NCBI GenBank assembly: GCA_964019135.1
Contig: OZ025258.1
Coordinates: 15,531,771-15,595,770 of the forward strand
Direction of reading: 5' to 3'
DNA length: 64,000 nt
Origin: Arenicola marina
Taxonomy: Eukaryota > Annelida > Polychaeta > Arenicolidae
The notes under the pieces were generated by a model, which was not told the origin of the DNA, ran no database searches, and saw only the letters and a list, made by a program, of their open reading frames with translations. Positions within the stretch are counted from its first letter, which is position 1, and every line of letters begins with the position of its first letter. The translations under genes and the position numbers were made by a program. Shown here one piece after another: positions 34,121 to 46,800 of this stretch.

Positions 34121-37100
34121 TCCGCGCCACCCCCTCCGTCACCTCCATAACCTCCCTCCGCGCCGCCCTTTCCGTCACCTCCATAACCTCCCTCCGCGCC
34201 GCCCTTTCCGTCACCTCCATAACCTCCCTCCGCGCCGCCCCCTCCGTCACCTCCATAACCTCCCTCCGCGCCGCCCTTTCCGTCACCTCCATAACCTCCC
34301 TCCGCGCCGCCCCCTCCGTCACCTCCATAACCTCCCTCCGCGCCGCCCCCTCCGTCACCTCCATAACCTCCCTCCGAGCCGCCCCCTCCGTCACCTCCAT
34401 AACCTCCCTCCGCGCCGCCCCCTCCGTCACCTCCATAACCTCCCTCCGCGCCGCCCTTTCCGTCACCTCCATAACCTCCCTCAGCGCCGCCCCCTCCGTC
34501 ACCTCCATAACCTCCCTCCGCGCCGCCCCCTCCGTCACCTCCATAACCTCCCTCCGCGCCGCCCTTTCCGTCACCTCCATAACCTCCCTCCGCGCCGCCC
34601 TTTCCGTCACCTCCATAACCTCCCTCCGCGCCGCCCCCTCCGTCACCTCCATAACCTCCCTCCGCGCCGCCCTTTCCGTCACCTCCATAACCTCCCTCCG
34701 CGCCGCCCTTTCCGTCACCTCCATAACCTCCCTCCGCGCCGCCCCCTCCGTCACCTCCATAACCTCCCTTCGCGCCGCCCCCTCCGTCACCTCCATAACC
34801 TCCCTCCGCGCCGCCCCCTCCGTCACCTCCATAACCTCCCTCCGCGCCGCCCTTTCCGTCACCTCCATAACCTCCCTCCGCGCCGCCCCCTCCGTCACCA
34901 CCATAACCTCCCTCCGCGCCGCCCCCTCCGTCACCTCCATAACCTCCCTCCGCGCCGCCCCCTCCGTCACCTCTATAACCTCCCTCCGCGCCGCCCCCTC
35001 CGTCACCTCCATAACCTCCCTCCGCGCCGCCCCTTCCGTCACCTCCATAACCTCCCTCCGCGCCGCCCCCTCCGTCACCTCTATAACCTCCCTCCGCGCC
35101 GCCCCCTCCGTCACCTCCATAACCTCCCTCCGCGCCGCCCCCTCCGTCACCTCCATAACCTCCCTCCGCGCCGCCCCCTCCGTCACCTCCATAACCTCCC
35201 TCCGCGCCGCCCTTTCCGTCACCTCCATAACCTCCCTCCGCGCCGCCCCCTCCGTCACCTCCATAACCTCCCTCCGCGCCGCCCTTTCCGTCACCTCCAT
35301 AACCTCCCTCCGCGCCGCCCTTTCCGTCACCTCCATAACCTCCCTCCGCGCCGCCCCCTCCGTCACCTCCATAACCTCCCTCCGCGCCGCCCTTTCCGTC
35401 ACCTCCATAACCTCCCTCCGCGCCGCCCTTTCCGTCACCTCCATAACCTCCCTCCGCGCCGCCCCCTCCGTCACCTCCATAACCTCCCTCCGCGCCGCCC
35501 CCTCCGTCACCTCCATAACCTCCCTCCGAGCCGCCCCCTCCGTCACCTCCATAACCTCCCTCCGCGCCGCCCCCTCCGTCACCTCCATAACCTCCCTCCG
35601 CGCCGCCCTTTCCGTCACCTCCATAACCTCCCTCCGCGCTGCTCCCTCCGTCACCTCCATAACCTCCCTCCGCGCCGCCCCCTCCGTCACCTCCATAACC
35701 TCCCTCCGCGCCGCCCTTTCCGTCACCTCCATAACCTCCCTCCGCGCCGCCCTTTCCCTCACCTCCATAACCTCCCTCCGCGCCGCCCCCTCCGTCACCT
35801 CCATAACCTCCCTCCGCGCCGCCCTTTCCGTCACCTCCATAACCTCCCTCCGCGCCGCCCCCTCCGTCACCTCCATAACCTCCCTCCGCGCCGCCCCCTC
35901 CGTCACCTCCATAACCTCCCTCCGCGCCGCCCCCTCCGTCACCTCCATAACCTCCCTCCGCGCCGCCCCCTCCGTCACCTCCATAACCTCCCTCCGCGCC
36001 GCCCTTTCCGTCACCTCCATAACCTCCCTCCGCGCCGCCCCCTCCGTCACCACCATAACCTCCCTCCGCGCCGCCCCCTCCGTCACCTCCATAACCTCCC
36101 TCCGCGCCGCCCTTTCCGTCACCTCTATAACCTCCCTCCGCGCCGCCCCCTCCGTCACCTCCATAACCTCCCTCCGCGCCGCCCTTTCCGTCACCTCCAT
36201 AACCTCCCTCCGCGCCGCCCTTTCCGTCACCTCCATAACCTCCCTCCGCGCCGCCCCCTCCGTCACCTCCATAACCTCCCTCCGCGCCGCCCTTTCCGTC
36301 ACCTCCATAACCTCCCTCCGCGCCGCCCTTTCCGTCACCTCCATAACCTCCCTCCGCGCCGCCCCCTCCGTCACCTCCATAACCTCCCTCCGCGCCGCCC
36401 CCTCCGTCACCTCCATAACCTCCCTCCGAGCCGCCCCCTCCGTCACCTCCATAACCTCCCTCCGCGCCGCCCCCTCCGTCACCTCCATAACCTCCCTCCG
36501 CGCCGCCCTTTCCGTCACCTCCATAACCTCCCTCCGCGCCGCCCCCTCCGTCACCTCCATAACCTCCCTCCGCGCCACCCCCTCCGTCACCTCCATAACC
36601 TCCCTCCGCGCCGCCCTTTCCGTCACCTCCATAACCTCCCTCCGCGCCGCCCTTTCCGTCACCTCCATAACCTCCCTCCGCGCCGCCCCCTCCGTCACCT
36701 CCATAACCTCCCTCCGCGCCGCCCTTTCCGTCACCTCCATAACCTCCCTCCGCGCCGCCCCCTCCGTCACCTCCATAACCTCCCTCCGCGCCGCCCCCTC
36801 CGTCACCTCCATAACCTCCCTCCGAGCCGCCCCCTCCGTCACCTCCATAACCTCCCTCCGCGCCGCCCCCTCCGTCACCTCCATAACCTCCCTCCGCGCC
36901 GCCCTTTCCGTCACCTCCATAACCTCCCTCAGCGCCGCCCCCTCCGTCACCTCCATAACCTCCCTCCGCGCCGCCCCCTCCGTCACCTCCATAACCTCCC
37001 TCCGCGCCGCCCTTTCCGTCACCTCCATAACCTCCCTCCGCGCCGCCCTTTCCGTCACCTCCATAACCTCCCTCCGCGCCGCCCCCTCCGTCACCTCCAT

Positions 37101-38600
37101 AACCTCCCTCCGCGCCGCCCTTTCCGTCACCTCCATAACCTCCCTCCGCGCCGCCCTTTCCGTCACCTCCATAACCTCCCTCCGCGCCGCCCCCTCCGTC
37201 ACCTCCATAACCTCCCTTCGCGCCGCCCCCTCCGTCACCTCCATAACCTCCCTCCGCGCCGCCCCCTCCGTCACCTCCATAACCTCCCTCCGCGCCGCCC
37301 TTTCCGTCACCTCCATAACCTCCCTCCGCGCCGCCCCCTCCGTCACCACCATAACCTCCCTCCGCGCCGCCCCCTCCGTCACCTCCATAACCTCCCTCCG
37401 CGCCGCCCCCTCCGTCACCTCTATAACCTCCCTCCGCGCCGCCCCCTCCGTCACCTCCATAACCTCCCTCCGCGCCGCCCCTTCCGTCACCTCCATAACC
37501 TCCCTCCGCGCCGCCCCCTCCGTCACCTCTATAACCTCCCTCCGCGCCGCCCCCTCCGTCACCTCCATAACCTCCCTCCGCGCCGCCCCCTCCGTCACCT
37601 CCATAACCTCCCTCCGCGCCGCCCCCTCCGTCACCTCCATAACCTCCCTCCGCGCCGCCCTTTCCGTCACCTCCATAACCTCCCTCCGCGCCGCCCCCTC
37701 CGTCACCTCCATAACCTCCCTCCGCGCCGCCCTTTCCGTCACCTCCATAACCTCCCTCCGCGCCGCCCTTTCCGTCACCTCCATAACCTCCCTCCGCGCC
37801 GCCCCCTCCGTCACCTCCATAACCTCCCTCCGCGCCGCCCTTTCCGTCACCTCCATAACCTCCCTCCGCGCCGCCCTTTCCGTCACCTCCATAACCTCCC
37901 TCCGCGCCGCCCCCTCCGTCACCTCCATAACCTCCCTCCGCGCCGCCCCCTCCGTCACCTCCATAACCTCCCTCCGAGCCGCCCCCTCCGTCACCTCCAT
38001 AACCTCCCTCCGCGCCGCCCCCTCCGTCACCTCCATAACCTCCCTCCGCGCCGCCCTTTCCGTCACCTCCATAACCTCCCTCCGCGCTGCTCCCTCCGTC
38101 ACCTCCATAACCTCCCTCCGCGCCGCCCCCTCCGTCACCTCCATAACCTCCCTCCGCGCCGCCCTTTCCGTCACCTCCATAACCTCCCTCCGCGCCGCCC
38201 TTTCCCTCACCTCCATAACCTCCCTCCGCGCCGCCCCCTCCGTCACCTCCATAACCTCCCTCCGCGCCGCCCTTTCCGTCACCTCCATAACCTCCCTCCG
38301 CGCCGCCCCCTCCGTCACCTCCATAACCTCCCTCCGCGCCGCCCCCTCCGTCACCTCCATAACCTCCCTCCGCGCCGCCCCCTCCGTCACCTCCATAACC
38401 TCCCTCCGCGCCGCCCCCTCCGTCACCTCCATAACCTCCCTCCGCGCCGCCCTTTCCGTCACCTCCATAACCTCCCTCCGCGCCGCCCCCTCCGTCACCA
38501 CCATAACCTCCCTCCGCGCCGCCCCCTCCGTCACCTCCATAACCTCCCTCCGCGCCGCCCTTTCCGTCACCTCTATAACCTCCCTCCGCGCCGCCCCCTC
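34121..38600. repeat. 2,448-bp higher-order repeat (68 x 36 bp)
   Basis: Three rare variants recur at exactly 2,448 bp: GCCAC at 34126 and 36574, TCAGCG at 34481 and 36929, and the GCGCTGCTCC variant at 35636 and 38084. The region is therefore a tandem duplication of a 68-unit block. Confidence 0.9.
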
Positions 38601-39599
38601 CGTCACCTCCATAACCTCCCTCCGCGCCGCCCTTTCCGTCACCTCCATAACCTCCCTCCGCGCCGCCCCCTCCGTCACCTCCATAACCTCCCTCCGCGCC
38701 GCCTCCTCCGTCACCTCCATAACCTCCCTCCGCGCCGCCCCCTCCGTCACCTCCATAACCTCCCTCCGCGCCGCCCCCTCCGTCACCTCCATAACCTCCC
38801 TCCGCGCCGCCCTCTCCGTCACCTCCATAACCTCCCTCCGCGCCGCCCTTTCCGTCACCTCCATAACCTCCTTCCGCGCCGCCCCCTCCGTCACCTCCAT
38901 AACCTCCCTCCGCGCCGCCCCCTCCGTCACCTCCATAACCTCCCTCCGCGCCGCCCTTTCCGTCACCTCCATAACCTCCCTCCGCGCCGCCCTTTCCGTC
39001 ACCTCCATAACCTCCCTCCGCGCCGCCCTTTCCGTCACCTCCATAACCTCCCTCCGCGCCGCCCCCTCCGTCACCTCCATAACCTCCCTCCGCGCCGCCC
39101 CCTCCGTCACCTCCATAACCTCCCTCCGCGCCGCCCCCTCCGTCACCTCCATAACCTCCCTCCGCGCCTCCCCCTCCGTCACCTCCATAACCTCCTTCCG
39201 CGCCGCCCTTTCCGTCACCTCCATAACCTCCCTCCGCGCCGCCCCCGCCGTCACCTCCATAACCTCCCTCCGCACCGCCCTTTCCGTCACCTCCATAACA
39301 TCCCTCCGCGCCGCCCCCTCCGTCACCTCCATAACCTCCCTCCGCGCCGCCCCCTCCGTCACCTCCATAACCTCCCTCCGCGCCGCCCTTTCCGTCACCT
39401 CCATAACCTCCCTCCGCGCCGCCCTTTCCGTCACCTCCATAACCTCCCTCCGCGCCGCCCCCTCCGTCACCTCCATAACCTTCCTCCGCGCCGCCCTTTC
39501 CGTCACCTCCATAACCTCCCTCCGCGCCGCCCCCTCCGTCACCTCCATAACCTCTCTCCGCGCCGCACCCTCCGTCACCTCCATAACCTCCCTCCGCGC

Positions 39600-42500
39600 C
39601 GCCCACTCCGTCACCTCCATAACCTCCCTCCGCGCCGCCCCCTCCGTCACTTCCATAACCTCCCTCCGCACCGCCCCCTCCGTCACCTCCATAACCTCCC
39701 TCCGCGCCGCCCTTTCCGTCACCTCCATAACCTCCCTCCGCGCCGCCCTTTCCGTCACCTCCATAACCTCTGTCCGCACCGCCCCCTCCGTCACCTCCAT
39801 AACCTCCCTCCGCATCGCCCCCTCCGTCACCTCCATAACCTCCCTCCGCGCCGCCCTTTCCGTCACCTCCATAACCTCCCTCCGCGCCGCCCTTTCCGTC
39901 ACCTCCCTTCCCGCTGCCCCCTCAGTCACCTCCATAGCCTCCCTCCCCGCCGCCCCATCCGTCACCTCCCTCCCCGCTGCCCCCTCTGTCACCTCCATAG
40001 CCTCCCTCCCCGCCGCCCCATCCGTCACCTCCCTCCCCGCTGCCCCCTCTGTCACCTCCATAACCTCCCTCCGCGCCGCCCCCTCCGTCACCTCCATAAC
40101 CTCCATCCGCGCCGCCCTTTCAGTCACCTCCATAACCTCCCTCCGCGCCGCCCCCTCCGTCACCTCTATAACCTCCCTCCGCGCCGCCCCCTCCGTCACC
40201 TCCATAACCTCCCTCCGCGCCGCCCCCTCCGTCACCTCCATAACCTCCCTCCGCGCCGCCCCCTCCGTCACCTCCATAACCTCCCTCCGCGCCGCCCCCT
40301 CCGTCACCTCTATAACCTCCCTCCGCGCCGCCCCCTCCGTCACCTCCATAACCTCCCTCCGCGCCGCCCCCTCCGTCACCTCCATAACCTCCCTCCGCGC
40401 CGCCCCCTCCGTCACCTCTATAACCTCCCTGCGCGCCGCCCCCTCCGTCACCTCCATAACCTCCATCCGCGCCGCCCCCTCCGTCACCTCCATAACCTCC
40501 CTCCGCGCCGCCCCCTCCGTCACCTCCATAACCTCCCTCCGCGCCGCCCTTTCCGTCACCTCCATAACCTCCCTCCGCGCCGCCCCCTCCGTCACCTCCA
40601 TAACCTCCCTCCGCGCCGCCCTTTCCGTCACCTCCATAACCTCCCTCCGCGCCGCCCTTTCCGTCACCTCCATAACCTCCCTTCCGCGCCGCCCCCTCCG
40701 TCACCTCCATAACCTCCCTCCGCGCCGCCCCTTCCGTCACCTCCACAACCTCCCTCCGCGCCGCCCTTTCCGTCACCTCCATAACCTCCCTCCGCGCCGC
40801 CCCCTCCGTCACCTCCATAACCTCCCTCCGCGCCGCCCCCTCCGTCACCTCCATAACCTCCCTCCGAGCCGCCCCCTCCGTCACCTCCATAACCTCCCTC
40901 CGCGCCGCCCCCTCCGTCACCTCCATAACCTCCCTCCGCGCCGCCCTTTCCGTCACCTCCATAACCTCCCTCCGCGCCGCCCCCTCCGTCACCTCCATAA
41001 CCTCCCTCCGCGCCGCCCCCTCCGTCACATCCATAACCTCCCTCCGCGCCGCTCTTTCCGTCACCTCCATAACCTCCCTCCGCGCCGCCCTTTCCGTCAC
41101 CTCCATAACCTCCCTCCGCGCCGCCCCCTCCGTCACCTCCATAACCTCCCTCCGCGCCGCCCTTTCCGTCACCTCCATAACATCCCTCCGCGCCGCCCCC
41201 TCCGTCACCTCCATAACCTCCCTCCGCGCCGCCCCCTCCGTCACCTCCATAACCTCCCTCCGCGCCGCCCTTTCCGTCACCTCCATAACCTCCTTCCGCG
41301 CCGCCCTTTCCGTCACCTCCATAACCTCCCTCCGCGCCGCCCCCGCCGTCACCTCCATAACCTCCCTCCGCACCGCCCTTTCCGTCACCTCCATAACATC
41401 CCTCCGCGCCGCCCCCTCCGTCACCTCCATAACCTCCCTCCGCGCCGCCCCCTCCGTCACCTCCATAACCTCCCTCCGCGCCGCCCTTTCCGTCACCTCC
41501 ATAACCTCCCTCCGCGCCGCCCTTTCCGTCACCTCCATAACCTCCCTCCGCGCCGCCCCCTCCGTCACCTCCATAACCTTCCTCCGCGCCGCCCTTTCCG
41601 TCACCTCCATAACCTCCCTCCGCGCCGCCCCCTCCGTCACCTCCATAACCTCTCTCCGCGCCGCACCCTCCGTCACCTCCATAACCTCCCTCCGCGCCGC
41701 CCACTCCGTCACCTCCATAACCTCCCTCCGCGCCGCCCCCTCCGTCACTTCCATAACCTCCCTCCGCACCGCCCCCTCCGTCACCTCCATAACCTCCCTC
41801 CGCGCCGCCCTTTCCGTCACCTCCATAACCTCCCTCCGCGCCGCCCTTTCCGTCACCTCCATAACCTCTGTCCGCACCGCCCCCTCCGTCACCTCCATAA
41901 CCTCCCTCCGCATCGCCCCCTCCGTCACCTCCATAACCTCCCTCCGCGCCGCCCTTTCCGTCACCTCCATAACCTCCCTCCGCGCCGCCCTTTCCGTCAC
42001 CTCCCTTCCCGCTGCCCCCTCAGTCACCTCCATAGCCTCCCTCCCCGCCGCCCCATCCGTCACCTCCCTCCCCGCTGCCCCCTCTGTCACCTCCATAGCC
42101 TCCCTCCCCGCCGCCCCATCCGTCACCTCCCTCCCCGCTGCCCCCTCTGTCACCTCCATAACCTCCCTCCGCGCCGCCCCCTCCGTCACCTCCATAACCT
42201 CCATCCGCGCCGCCCTTTCAGTCACCTCCATAACCTCCCTCCGCGCCGCCCCCTCCGTCACCTCTATAACCTCCCTCCGCGCCGCCCCCTCCGTCACCTC
42301 CATAACCTCCCTCCGCGCCGCCCCCTCCGTCACCTCCATAACCTCCCTCCGCGCCGCCCCCTCCGTCACCTCCATAACCTCCCTCCGCGCCGCCCCCTCC
42401 GTCACCTCTATAACCTCCCTCCGCGCCGCCCCCTCCGTCACCTCCATAACCTCCCTCCGCGCCGCCCCCTCCGTCACCTCCATAACCTCCCTCCGCGCCG

Positions 42501-43800
42501 CCCCCTCCGTCACCTCTATAACCTCCCTGCGCGCCGCCCCCTCCGTCACCTCCATAACCTCCATCCGCGCCGCCCCCTCCGTCACCTCCATAACCTCCCT
42601 CCGCGCCGCCCCCTCCGTCACCTCCATAACCTCCCTCCGCGCCGCCCTTTCCGTCACCTCCATAACCTCCCTCCGCGCCGCCCCCTCCGTCACCTCCATA
42701 ACCTCCCTCCGCGCCGCCCTTTCCGTCACCTCCATAACCTCCCTCCGCGCCGCCCTTTCCGTCACCTCCATAACCTCCCTTCCGCGCCGCCCCCTCCGTC
42801 ACCTCCATAACCTCCCTCCGCGCCGCCCCTTCCGTCACCTCCACAACCTCCCTCCGCGCCGCCCTTTCCGTCACCTCCATAACCTCCCTCCGCGCCGCCC
42901 CCTCCGTCACCTCCATAACCTCCCTCCGCGCCGCCCCCTCCGTCACCTCCATAACCTCCCTCCGAGCCGCCCCCTCCGTCACCTCCATAACCTCCCTCCG
43001 CGCCGCCCCCTCCGTCACCTCCATAACCTCCCTCCGCGCCGCCCTTTCCGTCACCTCCATAACCTCCCTCCGCGCCGCCCCCTCCGTCACCTCCATAACC
43101 TCCCTCCGCGCCGCCCCCTCCGTCACATCCATAACCTCCCTCCGCGCCGCTCTTTCCGTCACCTCCATAACCTCCCTCCGCGCCGCCCTTTCCGTCACCT
43201 CCATAACCTCCCTCCGCGCCGCCCCCTCCGTCACCTCCATAACCTCCCTCCGCGCCGCCCTTTCCGTCACCTCCATAACATCCCTCCGCGCCGCCCCCTC
43301 CGTCACCTCCATAACCTCCCTCCGCGCCGCCCCCTCCGTCACCTCCATAACCTCCCTCCGCGCCGCCCTTTCCGTCACCTCCATAACCTCCCTCCGCGCC
43401 GCCCTTTCCGTCACCTCCATAACCTCCCTCCGCGCCGCCCCCTCCGTCACCTCCATAACCTTCCTCCGCGCCGCCCTTTCCGTCACCTTCATAACCTCCC
43501 TCCGCGCCGCCCCCTCCGTCACCTCCATAACCTCTCTCCGCGCCGCACCCTCCGTCACCTCCATAACCTCCCTCCGCGCCGCCCCCTCCGTCACCTCCAT
43601 AACCTCCCTCCGCGCCGCCCCCTCCGTCACCTCCATATCCTCCCTCCGCGCCGCCCTTTCCGTCACCTCCATAACCTCCCTCCGCGCCGCCCCCTCCGTC
43701 ACCTCCATAACCTCCCTCCGCACCGCCCCCTCCGTCACCTCCATAACCTCCCTCCGCGCCGCCCTTTCCGTCACCTCCATAACCTCCCTCCGCGCCGCCC
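39600..43800. repeat. 2,098-bp tandem duplication within the array
   Basis: GCCCACTCCG occurs at 39601 and 41699, the off-phase CTTCCGCG at 40681 and 42779, and CCACAACC at 40743 and 42841, always 2,098 bp apart. The GCCCACTCCG marker also occurs at 29323, about 10.28 kb earlier, with similar following variants, pointing to a larger and older copy. Confidence 0.9.
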
Positions 43801-46800
43801 TTTCCGTCACCTCCATAACCTCTCTCCGCACCGCCCCCTCCGTCACCTCCATAACCTCCCTCCGCACCGCCCCCTCCGTCACCTCCATAACCTCCCTCCG
43901 CGCCGCCCTTTCCGTCACCTCCATAACCTCCCTCCGCGCCGCCCTTTCCGTCACCTCCCTTCCCGCTGCCCCCTCAGTCACCTCCATAGCCTCCCTCCCC
44001 GCCGCCCCATCCGTCACCTCCCTCCCCGCTGCCCCCTCTGTCCCCTCCATAGCCTCCCTCCCCGCCGCCCCATCCGTCACCTCCCTCCCCGCTGCCCCCT
44101 CTGTCACCTCCATAACCTCCCTCCGCGCCGCCCCCTCCGTCACCTCCATAACCTCCATCCGCGCCGCCCTTTCAGTCACCTCCATAACCTCCCTCCGCGC
44201 CGCCCCCTCCGTCACCTCTATAACCTCCCTCCGCGCCGCCCCCTCCGTCACCTCCATAACCTCCCTCCGCGCCGCCCCCTCCGTCACCTCCATAACCTCC
44301 CTCCGCGCCGCCCCCTCCGTCACCTCCATAACCTCCCTCCGCGCCGCCCCCTCCGTCACCTCTATAACCTCCCTCCGCGCCGCCCCCTCCGTCACCTCCA
44401 TAATCTCCCTCCGCGCCGCCCCTTCCGTCACCTCCATAACCTCCCTCCGCGCCGCCCCCTCCGTCACCTCTATAACCTCCCTCCGCGCCGCCCCCTCCGT
44501 CACCTCCATAACCTCCCTCCGCGCCGCCCCCTCCGTCACCTCCATAACCTCCCTCCGCGCCGCCCCCTCCGTCACCTCCATAACCTCCCTCCGCGCCGCC
44601 CTTTCCGTCACCTCCATAACCTCCCTCCGCGCCGCCCCCTCCGTCACCTCCATAACCTCCCTCCGCGCCGCCCTTTCCGTCACCTCCATAACCTCCCTCC
44701 GCGCCGCCCTTTCCGTCACCTCCATAACCTCCCTCCGCGCCGCCCCCTCCGTCACCTCCATAACCTCCCTCCGCGCCGCCCTTTCCGTCACCTCCATAAC
44801 CTCCCTCCGCGCCGCCCTTTCCGTCACCTCCATAACCTCCGTCCGCGCCGCCCCCTCCGTCACCTCCATAACCTCCCTCCGCGCCGCCCCCTCCGTCACC
44901 TCCATAACCTCCCTCCGAGCCGCCCCCTCCGTCACCTCCATAACCTCCCTCCGCGCCGCCCCCTCCGTCACCTCCATAACCTCCCTCCGCGCCGCCCCCT
45001 CCGTCACCTCCATAACCTCCCTCCGCGCCGCCCCCTCCGTCACCTCCATAACCTCCCTCCGCGCCTCCCCCTCCGTCACCTCCATAACCTCCTGCCGCGC
45101 CGCCCTTTCCGTCACCTCCATAACCTCCCTCCGCGCCGCCCCCTCCGTCACCTCCATAACCTCCCTCCGCACCGCCCTTTCCGTCACCTCCATAACCTCC
45201 CTCCGCGCCGCCCCCTCCGTCACCTCCATAACCTCCCTCCGCGCCGCCCTTTCCGTCACCTCCATAACCTCCCTCCGCGCCGCCCCCTCCGTCACCTCCA
45301 TAACCTCCCTCCGCGCCGCCCTTTCCGTCACCTCCATAACCTCCCTCCGCGCCGCCCCCTCCGTCACCTCCATAACCTCCCTCCGCGCCGCCCTTTCCGT
45401 CACCTCCATAACCTCCCTCCGCGCCGCCCTTTCCGTCACCTCCATAACCTCCCTCCGCGCCGCCCCCTCCGTCACCTCCATAACCTCCCTCCGCGCCGCC
45501 CCCTCCGTCACCTCCATAACCTCCCTCCGCGCCGCCCTTTCCGTCACCTCCATAACCTCCCTCCGCGCCGCCCCCTCCGTCACCTCCATAACCTCCCTCC
45601 GCGCCGCCCCCTCCGTCACCTCCATAACCTCCCTCCGCGCCGCCCCCTCCGTCACCTCCATAACCTCCCTCCGCGCCGCCCCCTCCGTCACCTCCATAAC
45701 CTCCCTCCGCGCCGCCCCCTCCGTCACCTCCATAACCTCCCTCCGCGCCTCCCCCTCCGTCACCTCCATAACCTCCCGCCGCGCCGCCCTTTCCGTCACC
45801 TCCATAACCTCCCTCCGCGCCGCCCCCTCCGTCACCTCCATAACCTCCCTCCGCACCGCCCCCTCCGTCACCTCCATAACCTTCCTCCGCGCCGCCCCCT
45901 CCGTCACCTCCATAACCTCCCTCCGCGCCGCCCTTTCCGTCACCTCCATAACCTCCCTCCGCGCCGCCCCCTCCGTCACCTCCATAACCTCCCTCCGCGC
46001 CGCCCTTTCCGTCACCTCCATAACCTCCCTCCGCGCCGCCCCCTCCGTCACCTCCATAACCTCCCTCCGCGCCGCCCTTTCCGTCACCTCCATAACCTCC
46101 CTCCGCGCCGCCCTTTCCGTCACCTCCATAACCTCCCTCCGCGCCGCCCCCTCCGTCACCTCCATAACCTCCCTCCGCGCCGCCCCCTCCGTCACCTCCA
46201 TAACCTCCATCCGAGCCGCCCCCTCCGTCACCTCCATAACCTCCCTCCGCGCCGCCCCCTCCGTCACCTCCATAACCTCCCTCCGCGCCGCCCCCTCCGT
46301 CACCTCCATAACCTCCATCCGAGCCGCCCCCTCCGTCACCTCCATAACCTCCCTCCGCGCCGCCATTTCCGTCACCTCCATAACCTCCCTCCGCGCCGCC
46401 CCCTCCGTCACCTCCATAACCTCCCTCCGCGCCGCCCCCTCCGTCACCTCCATAACCTCCCTCCGCGCCGCCCCCTCCGTCACCTCCATAACCTCCCTCC
46501 GCGCCGCCCTTTCCGTCACCTCCATAACCTCCCTCCGCGCCGCCCTTTCCGTCACCTCCATAACCTCCCTCCGCGCCGCCCCCTCCGTCACCTCCATAAC
46601 CTTCCTCCGCGCCGCCCTTTCCGTCACCTCCATAACCTCCCTCCGCGCCGCCCCCTCCGTCACCTCCATAACCTCCCTCCGCGCCGCCCCCTCCGTCACC
46701 TCCATAACCTCCATCCGCGCCGCCCCCTCCGTCACCTCCATAACCTCCCTCCGCGCCGCCCTTTCCGTCACCTCCATAACCTTCCTCCGCGCCGCCCCCT

